From NCBI GenBank assembly GCA_043228905.1, contig JBHGNT010000003.1, positions 13,516,001-13,580,000 on the forward strand: a stretch of 64,000 nucleotides of DNA. The letters are read 5' to 3'. The position numbers were made by a program, and so were the translations under genes. The stretch's first letter is position 1; the number at the start of each line of letters is the position of its first letter. Shown one piece after another: positions 35,101-45,500 of the stretch. Source of the stretch: Azolla caroliniana (Eukaryota; Polypodiophyta). The notes under the pieces are model-generated. The model did no database searches. It worked only from the letters and a program-made list of their open reading frames with translations, and was not told the DNA's origin.

Positions 35101-37549
35101 TGCTTGACCTTGCACAATGCAGGGATTTAAAGTCTGACTGATCTTCACAAGCAACCTTACCAACTGAGCTATATCTTTCACTTCTTTTCCTAATACTAGG
35201 CCATAATTATATAGCCCTAATCTCAGGGTCTAAATCTCACTAGGTGAACTAATTTACCAAATGAAACTATAAAACGTAGAGTGAAAACATGACCTTCTGT
35301 TCTCTGTTAGAGGAACTTACCAAATGAATTGCAACAATCTATGACCAGGGCTATACATTGTGGTTTGGAACTGCAATGGATCGCTTTGGATATATTGAAG
35401 AAAAATGGAAGAGGTCATGGTCAGCTGAGACATCCTACACATTACAGAGTTACACCAAAACCCACAGAAAGGAGTTACCTGAAGTGAGGGCTTTCAATGC
35501 AAGCCTGCATACAAGCAACTCACCAGACAATGTGCATCAAGAAGATCACAAAACCGTCACACTTCCTTCTAATGAGACATCCATCCACTCATACAAGTAG
35601 TGGCACGATATGTAGATTCAAATTGAGCTCCCATATACACAAGCCTTATTGATTAAATTACGTTTCTTTCACCAAAGGGATCCCGCTACACAGAAGCAAA
35701 AAAGCACTCAAGGAAATAAGAGTGGTGGAGAAACTGAGGCAATCTACACTGATATTTAAATGGCATTAGGTATTATCACACAGGAGATTTCAACGCCAAG
35801 ATACAAAATAGACAACGTATCTTGACAGACCCAAAAATAGTTCACTTGCTATCATTAAAGGATTCTGGAACGAGCAAGAGTTCAACCGACTGGGGATCAG
35901 ACAAAACAAAGTATTGCAAACATCTATTTTAGAACAAGGGTGGTTCACTGACACTTAGAACCTACAACAGGATGACGAAGTGACTAGATTCTAGCACCCT
36001 TAAATGTTAACACTTAACTTTGACAGGAGGATACAACGGTAACCATCAAAACCTTCACCACCCCACCCCACCCCACTGAATCAACGAAAACCCACTTAAT
36101 TTTCCATAATCCTGGCTACCAATACAACCAATAAACTGACTTCACCCTTACCATTAAACTCACAGGAGGCCAGGCTAGAGTAGAAGTTTCCTATATCTAT
36201 CTAGGAGTCAACTTTAGAAGCACCATTGGACACTTCAATATGACCCAGACCGCCAGAGATTGACTAACTTGAGAATATGCAGCATTAAAGATGCTCCTAA
36301 AACAATACCAACAAGCACAGTTCCAAGAACCTTGTATCAAAGTATGACCATTCCACACTATGGTCACCCCAGCCTCACATTGGGTTCAAAGTCTCCCCAT
36401 TCACTCTGGTCACAAACAGAGTGTCTACTAGCAATAACAATAAGTCATCCTCGATCCTGTACGAGATCATTCAAGCTGAATTCTTCATGTCCACACAGCG
36501 GTTAGAAGCAGTCCAGTAAAAAAAATCCTTGTCATCGGGGACTTGCACCCTATCATTATGCCAAACCCCTCAATGATGAAAGCAACAATGTATTTCATTT
36601 GACGTGCTTCTCAAATGATAGATTCATAAAGAGACTAAGGTATATGGATTTTTGAATGCCCTTCGGATCCAAAATGGAACAGGCCAAATCAGAACAGGCG
36701 TCCGCATGCCTGCCTAGAGACAACAGGCGTTATGAGTTGCATAAGGATAGGTTGACGGTGAGAACTATTTGGTGTGGAGATGCTCGCCCAGTCATCAAGA
36801 ATGTCAGAGAGAAAGTATGCCACACTCTTCATTGGGTAGTTTGGCCAACACTTACATGAGCTTCATAATGTGTACAAAATTGTCCTGTATGTATATCAGC
36901 GCATGCTACGAAGAGGCTGTCATACATCACTCACTACTTCTTCCATAGGTTTGTTTGCACGTTCCGAGGAGTCACCATTGGTCAAGTGGAGGAGGATTAG
37001 CAGCAAAACTGCAAGTACCACCCAATTACAATGAACGTGGGCCATATAACCCACCTGATCAATCAATAGGCCAATTTCAGCCTCCACTTGAGCTTACACT
37101 TATACTCTTAACTCTGCTTACCCCCAACCAATAGAACATGCATCGGCAGTAGATGGACCACCTGAAAGTCCTTACAGGAGACAAAGAAAGAGAGAGAGAG
37201 AGAGAGGGGGGGGGCGGAAATTTACCCCACTTGAGACAGCCCTTTGAACAAGCTGTTGTGGAGTCAGCATTCCATCGCTACAAGCAGAGTGGGTATGGAG
37301 ATCAATAATGAGAGGCTTGATATTTTTGAAGGAAGACGCTGGAAGCCAGTCGTCGTGGTCGGCAAGAGGAGGAGGAGGAGGAGGAGGTGCATCCATGATG
37401 AGCAATGACGATGCCCAGCGAGCAACGACGATGTGAGGGGCAGAAGAAGAAGAAGGATCGATGCTCTGCTTCTTCTTCTTCTCCTTCTTCTTCTTCTTCT
37501 TCTTCTTCTGCTGCTGCTGCTGCTCACTGCGTCGCTTAACTACTACTAC

Positions 37550-37593
<44 letters not shown>

Positions 37594-37630
37594 CTTCTTC
37601 TTCTTGTCGCTTCTTGTGACCCTTGGCCAT
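32167..37630 (-). CDS. PHP-domain phosphoesterase (YciV/TrpH-like), five exons
   Basis: Join on the minus strand: 37630-37226, 33519-33395, 33281-32967, 32867-32698, 32609-32167 (TAG at 32167). All introns are GT-AG and phases agree, giving 485 codons. Metal-binding motifs of the PHP fold are present: DLHTHSACSDG (H112, H114), LTDHDTMSG (D143, H144), PGVEIS (E169), SSLAHPW (H306) and GGSDFHG (D356, H358). Between them are the helical insert PVHILGYYSSCGP and GPAYAPGYEMA. Bacterial relatives remove 5' nucleotides from short RNA or 3' phosphates from nucleotides; the plant substrate is not known to me. The first 100 residues are low complexity (Ser, Gln, Lys and Pro runs) and could be partly variable; a later Met near residue 78 is possible. 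Intron 1 is 3.7 kb. The acceptor of exon 2 has a second AG 6 nt on, so VQ at 136-137 may be optional. No TATA box was assigned. Confidence 0.88.
33660..33961. repeat. Two local tandem duplications in PHP intron 1
   Basis: ACCTGGAGTATGT with a following CACAAAG is repeated about 60 bp apart (33666 and 33729). A second pair, sharing CTCTATGCAATGAGATA, lies at about 33816-33868 and 33908-33961. Copies are diverged. Confidence 0.65.
34832..35345 (-). repeat. Diverged tandem pair with tRNA-like heads in PHP intron 1
   Basis: Two units start TGACCTTGCGAAATGTAGGG (34832) and TGACCTTGCACAATGCAGGG (35105), period about 273 bp, both ending in ACCAAATGAATTGCAACA. On the minus strand each contains an A-box-like stretch (TAGCTCAGTTGGTAAGG and TAGTTCAGTTGGTGAGG). 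This fits tRNA-derived SINEs in tandem, though a B box is poorly kept. Confidence 0.55.
37172..37600. repeat. Microsatellites in and beside PHP exon 1
   Basis: An AG/G run at 37190-37214 sits in intron 1 just inside the donor. (CTT)n at 37467-37507, (CTG)n at 37508-37522 and (GAT)n at 37552-37592 lie inside exon 1 and encode the Lys, Gln and Ser runs. Confidence 0.85.
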
Positions 37631-37639
37631 GTCCTGTCC

Positions 37640-38272
37640 TGTCCTCTTCCTTCACTTTATGAATTCTATAAAGGAGAGACGACGACACGGAATTAATTAA
37701 GAACACAGATAGAAGAAGACGGCCATCGTTGCTTGCTTGCTTCGTGGCTGTTCAACCAGGAGATGAATGATGGATGGATGGATGGATGGATGGATGGATG
37801 ATGGATACATACATACATACATATACATCATCATTCATTCATTCATTCAGAGGGAAAGACGGACAGACTGACAAAACCTCCCAAAGTTTATATACATATA
37901 TAATATATTATATATCATATATGTATACATAAGGCAAGCAAGACACGGAGGATCCGCCGATGAAGCTGCGATGCTCATGATGATCATTCATGCATATGTA
38001 CATATACACATTAACATAATATATCTTCTGCAGATCCAATCATGGAGAACACACACACATGACACATCCTATAGCTCCCTCCTTATCACACAATACATAT
38101 GTATTATCTCTTCAAGATATGTATAAGGAAGGACGGACGGACGGAACAAGAACACTTTTCCTTTTACTATGTGTCTTGCCAACCACATGAGGATGTGGTT
38201 TCCTTCCAATAGCAAACCAAGATTATGAGTGGAATCAAACTCTCTTTTCACTTCCAACCTAGATTATCAAGT
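37640..38272. other. Upstream region of the PHP gene
   Basis: Probable 5' UTR and promoter of the minus-strand PHP gene. It holds (GATG)n at 37765-37803, (CATA)n at 37806-37826, (ATTC)n at 37829-37848 and an AT palindromic stretch at 37890-37930. No core promoter element could be assigned with confidence. Confidence 0.4.
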
Positions 38273-38528
38273 GATCCCTAGGAGAAACTCTCTTCTTTAA
38301 TCAAATCCCCCAAGCAATCTCTATTTGATTGTCTGCAACTTAGAGACATCACGATGCAAATTTACAATCTTTACTCTAAGTGCTTCTAAGCTCCTTATAG
38401 TCTAATCGACAATTGTATACTTCTCTCTATTCTTTGTGGGTTTTCACCTCACTTTGAGGTTTCCCACTAGTAATAAAAGTGTTACTATTTTTATTTTTAT
38501 TTTAAAGATCCCTAGGAGAAACTCTCTT
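38273..38528. mobile_element. 212-bp retroposed insert with 22-bp direct repeats
   Basis: The 22-bp repeat starting GATCCCTAGGAGAAAC occurs at 38273-38294 and 38507-38528. The insert between (38295-38506) ends in TTTTTATTTTTATTTTAAA, a tail of simple-sequence type. Together these fit a SINE or other LINE-mobilised transcript. No Pol III boxes were recognised. Confidence 0.6.
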
Positions 38529-38759
38529 TTCTGACCTCCTCACACTCAATCAATCGAGGAAACTTCTCCATCTACAACCGTTGGATGAATACCTTGGCCA
38601 ACTTGGGCGCCTTACCAAATTTGTGAGACACGTAAGCACACCACGCATGGAAATGATGACACTCCAAACACGAACTTCCTAAATATCAAAAGAGAATATA
38701 TTTGAAGAAGAAATTGTGAGATGAAACACAACAAAGCAATGGTTATGCCCATGAAAACA

Positions 38760-39003
38760 AGATTTTTAAAACCCAACTTTTCACAGTCAATGTTTCAAAA
38801 GTTTCAAAGATCATACAAGCCAAACCAACCGCCAAGGTAAAGGACCGATCAACATCTCCAAAATCATATGTAGATATTGCAACAAGTAGGGACACATGGA
38901 AAGAGAATGTTGCCAAAAACAAGATGAACAAAGAAACAAAGGTAAAATCAACAACGCCCAAACACTTTTTGCATCAATACCTAATAAAGATGAAAACATT
39001 GTT
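38760..39003 (+). pseudogene. Copia gag zinc-knuckle remnant
   Basis: Encodes a CCHC-like knuckle, CRYCNK-stop-GHMEREC, at about 38870-38915, then a Lys/Asn-rich stretch. The frame stops at the knuckle. The same frame resumes after the insert at 39004-39161. Confidence 0.55.
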
Positions 39004-39179
39004 CCGACCACCAATCACATAACTCAGTTAAGGAGTGGTGGAGTGTTCATACTATTTATCCTTGAGGGATGGGACCTAAGGAAGAATGCACCAGATCAAT
39101 GGTACCTTGATGGTAGGTCAGTTTTTATTGTAATATGAAAGGATGTTTTTCAGGAAAAAAAAAAGATGAAAACATTGTT
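38986..39179 (+). mobile_element. Short poly(A)-tailed retroposon with 18-bp TSD
   Basis: AAAGATGAAAACATTGTT is at 38986-39003 and again at 39162-39179. The intervening 158 bp end in CAGG followed by about nine A residues, immediately before the second copy. Typical of LINE-driven retroposition; the source transcript is unknown. Confidence 0.6.
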
Positions 39180-39519
39180 GGACGAAAAGTCCTACTCCAA
39201 CCATTGAACCTTAGTGTGAACACTCCTTGTAGTTAGGGCTTAGTTCCCTCTTGTATAACTAGGAGGAATTTCTTCTTGTATAGACGAACAAATGGTAATA
39301 CAGATCTTCTCTTTCCCAATAACTGTGTAATTGTCTCTATGTGTGTACATTCTTTCCCTATGTATATCTTTGAAACAAAATAGTCATCACAACACCTCAT
39401 GCTTGCTCTACACTTGCTCGCTTCACAACAATAAGATCCACACTTGCTTTTGCACAAACACGTCTCATTTGACCAACTGACCACACACCACAATCAACTA
39501 GACACTTCAAGTGTCATCC
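39176..39519 (+). repeat. Probable LTR of an old copia element
   Basis: Starts TGTTGGACGAAAAG and ends CTTCAAGTGTCA, followed at 39524 by TGGTATCAAAGC, one mismatch from the tRNA-iMet primer site. No second LTR copy is seen; the start overlaps the retroposon TSD, so it is uncertain. Confidence 0.45.
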
Positions 39520-39619
39520 GGTGGTATCAAAGCAATCTTGGAACCAGGCAACGTCAATATAAGAAGAGGTAGAAAACTAAAGGAAAGTACTAGGCCAAAC
39601 AAAAATCTCCAGAAGAACA

Positions 39620-40300
39620 ATGATCTCAACATCTGGCACAAGTTGTGAGATTAGAAAGTTCAACGGCAAAAACTTTACCTTATGGAAGGAGATGATGCAA
39701 GATGTGTTGATCATTAGACGCCAGATTGAAGCAATCAAGGACAACAACTAACCGTTAACGATGATCGATGAAGAATGGTGGTTGTGTGAAGAGATTGCGA
39801 GATCGACAATTTGAATGCATATGGCTGAAAAGGTCTACTTCAACATGGCAAAAGATTCGACTACATTTGCCCTATGGGAGAAACTTCAATCGATATACGA
39901 AAATAAGTCGAGCTCCCCCAAACTCATCTTGATTCGACCCTAAACCCACCTTGAAGATGAGGGAGACAGAGACGACAACCTCCCATATCAACACCTTTAG
40001 CCGAGTGTTGACTGAACTCTCCTCGCAAGGCCAGGCTAAATTTCGAAGAAAAAATCAAGGCACTTGAATTCCTTTCGAGCCTCCTAACGAGTTGGGAAGT
40101 ACTCTACACAACCATCACCAACAGCTCCACGATGCTAATACTCGACGAAGCAATCGAGATGGTATTGGCAAAAGAGCTTAGAAGAAAGTCAATGGGACTT
40201 ACCATTGATGACAATGCAGAAGCTCATTTCTCGAGGACCTATAGTTAGTGTGTCATCGATGAAAGTATGAGATGTTCTGCAACAGAAGAATGTTGAGGAC
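39620..40300 (+). pseudogene. Copia gag remnant
   Basis: Downstream of the primer-like site, the frame FNGKNFTLWKEMMQDVL opens a copia Gag (UBN2 type). It continues with frameshifts and stops through TTFALWEKLQSIYENKS. No protease, integrase or RT follows; the copy ends in unassigned sequence. Confidence 0.65.
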
Positions 40301-41029
40301 CTATAGTCAATGTCAAGCAAACAACATAGATAAACTAGAGAAATAGATTATGCACAGTAGGCAAGAAGCACATTGCTAAGCTCTAATGAAGGATTGTGTT
40401 ATTCTCTCCGAAAGCTCTCTGTTTACAATGTCACGGTTAGGCTTATATTGTCAAGCCGTAATTGGGTAACGTATTCACACTAGAGATACAAATGGGTGAA
40501 GTCGGCCTTTCATGCCAACAAACTCCCACGTAAAAGGACTATTCTATATGGGTATACAATCTGTTGGGATTATCTCCCCCATAAACCTAGATTACAATTT
40601 GAATCTAAAATTACATTTGTATAGTTACAAGTGGATCGGCTTATGGTTGAATCGGCAAAGGTTAAGTCTAAATCTAGCCTAATTTGGGTAGTGTCCAGTT
40701 CGGCTAGTCCAGGTCAGATGGTGTCCAGAACGGCTCATTCATCCGGATTGGATCGTGTCCGAATCCAACTTTCGGCCTCTAGTTGTCCTTTGGCTCTCGG
40801 CTCGCGCTCGCTCCTGTGCTCCTTGCTGGATCTTCAATCGTTCTTCCGCTCCGCTTGCCCCTCGATCGTCTCCTCTCCAATCAGCTCCTTGACACTCGGT
40901 TGGTTGGGTCTTCAGCCTCTCGGCTTTCCAGAGTGAGCATCAAAGTCCCCTTGATTTCCAAAGGTCTGATCACATGTATCACACCCCAATTATTGTTGAT
41001 ATGATCTATGGCTTATTGATCTTCCACCC
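40300..41029. other. Unassigned region, partly GC-rich
   Basis: 40600-40930 contains repeated GTGTCCAG and TCGGCT motifs like those in LTRs of this window, but no ends or partner copy were found. Plus-strand frames here (40631-40936) have no recognisable domain. Confidence 0.3.
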
Positions 41030-41570
41030 ATTCCTTTGTTAAAAGAACTTCCGCCACATTTATCTTCACTAATTCCTTGACAGTGATTGACACAAGCACC
41101 ATCATTATCCTTCACATAATATTTCTCATTCTCTCTTCCCTACAAGGCACTTTATCATCATCAATATTCTGACTTCTATCCACGATTTCCTCGATGTTAA
41201 CTTTTCCACCAAGAGGCATCTCAGAACCTCCTGCAGAAAATGATACCTTGTTTACCATGCTATGTTCTGAATTTCGGATTGGCTTTTGTTGTGGGACATA
41301 AAATACTTTGGGGGAATCTCTGCTGCTGCTTGAACTCCCAACCATTTTCGTCTCGCAAGAACCTCTCTCATTTGCATGCGACATTTTTCCAACTCTTCAT
41401 CAAAGAAAATTCCTGCAACTTCCCTCTATGGAAGCTTCCTGGTTTTGTGAAGCTTTTTCATGCTTTTGCCTCATAGGTCCGCTCATCTTCATTATCATCA
41501 GAAACAACATACCTCCTCACTTTCCATTTTATACCAGAAACAAGCATGGGTCTTCCTCTATCGTAGTCAT
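41030..41570 (-). pseudogene. Disrupted plant coding remnant, downstream part
   Basis: Minus-strand coding-like sequence continuing from the right side of Copia-4. From the insertion point the frame reads YDRGRPMLVSGIKWKVRRYV and an acidic stretch, stopping at 41458. Further blocks in other frames follow: FDEELEKCRMQMREVLARR (about 41420-41360), SSSSSRDSPKVFYVPQQKP (about 41330-41275) and YYVKDNDGACVNHC (about 41118-41075). Composition is unlike the transposons. Unrecognised family; frameshifts or unrecognised introns separate the blocks. Confidence 0.4.
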
Positions 41571-42495
41571 TGTTGGGGCCTGTCCACTCAAGTGGAGCCC
41601 ACAATGTTAAGTCGGCTAAACGCCGAATTCAACTTAAAACTAATTAGTTACATTTAAATATATATATATATATATGTATGTATGTATGTTTCCTCTTTTT
41701 CTTTTTGTATGTTTTTGGGCGTGTGTCTTTTTTGTTTTGTTTTGTTCAGGTGTGAAAACATATTCGAAAAAGGACGTTGCCCTACAAGGCTGAGGGAAGA
41801 GGGGCAGACGCAGAAAAAAACGGTTACAACAAAAAGAGAGTGCAGAAAAAAGGAAAAAAAAACAGAGAATATAGAAGTGTGATACAATCTGATTTTGTGA
41901 GTGAAAAATAGAGAGTAAACTGAGAGGGAAGTCTTCGAGAAAGACAGAGAAAAATAGAGAAAAACGAAGTGCATAAGAAAACATATCTAAGAGGCTGAAA
42001 ACAGAGATTCGACAAAAAGAGGTGTGTAAGAAGACACAAGAAATCAGAAGTGAACAAGTGAACAAGTGTGAGAGCTCGAGAACAAGGTGATCGAGAACGA
42101 GAACTCGTTGCAAGTGTAAAGACGGAGATCTAGTGAGGTGTTGTTTGGACCACAACAACTCTTCCGTTTGCTCGTAACAGGTTTACTTGTTTGTGTTTCT
42201 TTTGGGTTTTTCTTTTGGTCGTTTATCTTATTTGGTAGGGTGAACATTGTATCCAAGGCGGTAGCCTTGAAATATAAGTGCATATCTCTAGAGTAAACTC
42301 TTGAGGCTATATACGCCTTGTACACTCAGAAATTAGTGAATTTGTTTTGGAACCTAAGGTTCCCGTGGTTTTTCCCAATTTTTGGGTTTTCCACGTTAAA
42401 ATTTGGTGTACTCTCTTTTTGTGTTGTGGTGTTGTTTATTTCGATTCTTGAGTTGGTATTACGAATCATCCCGATTCCGCTCCATATCCCTATCA
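41571..42495 (+). repeat. Copia-4 5' LTR
   Basis: TGTTGGGGCC...CCCTATCA. A run of (TA)n at 41657-41676 followed by (TATG)n could provide the TATA box. Long frames on either strand inside the LTR are repeated exactly in the 3' copy and are not genes. Confidence 0.95.
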
Positions 42496-42497
42496 AG

Positions 42498-42510
42498 TGG
42501 TATCAGAGCG
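42498..42510 (+). other. Copia-4 primer-binding site
   Basis: TGGTATCAGAGCG two bases after the LTR, an exact match to the common plant copia site for initiator tRNA-Met. Confidence 0.93.
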
Positions 42511-42540
42511 AGGTTCATACCCTCCGCAAAGACTTGGAAT

Positions 42541-45500
42541 ATGGATGAATCATTAGGGGGGATGATTAAATTAACGGGATCCAACTACTCCATTTGGAGA
42601 TCTAAAATGAGAGACATGTTGGTGTGTAAAGACATGTATCTACCCGTACTACATGGTCAAAGCAAACCTGAAGACATAAATGCATCAACTTGGGATGCAA
42701 TGCATCTAAAAACAACATCATATATACGTTGTTTCATAGACATGAGTCTATATAACAATTTTGTAGATGAAACCAAGGCACACGAACTATGGGGGAAAAT
42801 AGAAACCATGTTTCAGACTAAAAATGCCTTGAATAGGGTCTCGGTGTTTAGGAAACTTGTAAGACTTAGATACCAAGATGGCTCTAGTATGGCAGAGCAT
42901 CTTAACACTTTTCAAGGACTTGTAAGTCAAACAATCTCCCTAGAAATACCTTTAGCACATGAGGTGTTGACTCTTTTGTTGTTAGGCTCTCTCCCAGATA
43001 GTTGGGAAACCCTTGTCGTGACGCTTGGGACCGCAACACAATATAAGGAGCTAACATTGGATTCGCTCAAATCGAATCTTTTGCATGAAGAAGCACGACG
43101 AAAGGAGCGTGAATCTAATAATGAGGAAGCCTTGCTCATAGAAAAGAATCCTGATAGGGGAAGACGCCATACTCGGGGTCCACAAGGTCATAGAAATAAT
43201 GATGAGGGGAGGTCAAAATCTAGAGGTAGGAAAGACTTCAAGAAAGACTTCACGTGTCGTTATTGTGGTGGTCCAAACCATTATGAGAGAGACTGTTGGA
43301 AGAAAAAGAAAGACCAAAAGAAAGGAACCACCGACAATAAGAGCAATGACCCCACTACAGCCACTTGTGATGGCGACATTGTCATTGCATGTGATGATGC
43401 GTGTGTTAGCTTAGCATGCCAACAAACTGATTGGATTATTGACTCGGGAGCCTCGTATCACATTACTCCATATCGAGAGATGTTCTCGACATATGTCGGT
43501 GGTGACTTTGGTAAAGTCAAGATGGCGAACCACGGCATAACAGAGGTTGTTGGCATGGGAAATATAATTCTAACCACGGACACGGGTTGCAAACTAGTAT
43601 TAAATGATGTTAGGCATGTACCGGACATTCGGCTGAATATTATTTCAGCCGGTAAGCTTGATGATGAGGGTTACACAAATTCCTTCGGTGAAGGAAAATG
43701 GAAGCTCATAAAAGGCTCGCTAGTATTAGCAAGATGCCTAAAACAGAATTCTCTCTACGTAATGCGTGCTATGGTGTCCAATGGGGAGGTGAATGTAGCC
43801 GATAAGGAAGTTCCCATTGAATTGTGGCACAAGAGACTTGGGCACATGAGTCAAAAAGGACTCGAGGTGCTAGCTAGAAAGAACATCCTACCTGAGATAA
43901 GAGGTATGCACTTAGAAACTTGTGTTGATTGCTTGGCCGGCAAACAACACAGAGTTGCCTTTCAACATCTGCCCCCAAAAAGAAAATCTCAGCCATTGGA
44001 ATTGGTGCACACGGACTTGTGCTATATGAAAGATAGAACTCTTGGGGGAGCATTGTACTTTGCCACATTTATCGATGACTTCTCGAGGAAGTTGTGGTGC
44101 TTTGCATTAAAGACTAAAGATCAAGTGTTTGAAATCTTTAGGAACTTTCATGTAAGTGTGGAAAGAGAAACAGGAAGAAAGCTAAAATGTATCCGTGCCG
44201 ATAACGGCGGTGAATATCAGGGACGATTTGAGGAATATTGTCATGAGCATGGTATTAGACTAGAGAGAAGTGTCCCGAAAACACCTCAGCACAATGGCGT
44301 GGCTGAGAGGATGAATAGGACAATTTGTGAACGGATAAGATGCATGCTATCCCATTCAAAATTACCGAAATCTTTTTGGGGTGAAGCAATGAGGACTGCC
44401 GTTGACCTCATTAATCTGTCCCCATCAATCCCTTTGGATGGTGATGTACCCGAAAGGGTTTGGACAGGTAAGGAGGTGTCATACAAACACTTAAGAGTGT
44501 TTGGTTGCAAGGCTTATGTCCACATCCCAAAAGATGAAAGATCCAAGCTTGATGACAAATGCAAACCATGCATATTTTTGGGATACGGCCATGAGGAATT
44601 CGGCTATAGACTTTATGACCCAATAGAGAAAAAGGTCATTAGAAGCAGGGATGTGGTATTCCTTGAGGATCAGACCTTACAAGATCCGGAGCCGAATGAA
44701 ATGCCGAATCTCACCCCTGATTTTTCAGTCACTGAACACCCAATGCCTGCCCCAGACACACAAGGTCATGGGGGAGATACCGAGGAGTATGATGATATGG
44801 CTGATGATGCAGCCAACGATGATGACGGGCAATATCATGACCATCATACTCTAGGTGACAATTCAGCAGCTCCTCCGGAAGAAGAAGAGGTTAGAAGGTC
44901 TATGAGACAAAGAAGACCTTCTACTAGATACAGCCCACATGAATATGTGATGCTTTCAGATGGAGGAGAGCCAGAAAGCTTTAGAGAAGCTATGGCAAAT
45001 GATCATAAGGAGGAATGGCTTGACGCCATGAATGATGAGATGAAGTCTTTGCTAGACAATCACACTTATGATCTTGTAAAGCTGCCTAAGGGCAAGAGAG
45101 CGCTGAAAAACAAATGGGTTTACAGGCTCAAGACTGAGGAACATTGCTCACAACCAAGATACAAGGCAAGATTGGTTGTGAAAGGGTTCAGCCAGAAAAA
45201 GGGAATTGATTTCGAGGAGATTTTCTCACCAGTGGTGAAGATGTCCTCGATCAGAGTTGTACTTGGGATCGCAGCTAGTCTCGATCTGGAAGTTGAGCAG
45301 CTTGATGTAAAAACCGCCTTCCTCCATGGCGATTTGGAAGAAGAGATTTACATGGATCAACCCGAAGGATTCAAAGTCAAAGGTAAGGAAAACCTGGTAT
45401 GCAAGTTAAATAAGAGCTTGTATGGCCTAAAACAAGCTCCTAGACTTTGGTACAAAAAGTTTGACTCTTTTATGCTGAACCATGGGTATAATAGAACAAA

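Noticed and set aside
35358-35600. 80-codon plus-strand frame
   Set aside because: It is within PHP intron 1, antisense, without motif or splice support.
41640-42158. 172-codon minus-strand frame repeated at 46619-47137
   Set aside because: Lies wholly inside the Copia-4 LTRs and is duplicated only because the LTRs are identical.
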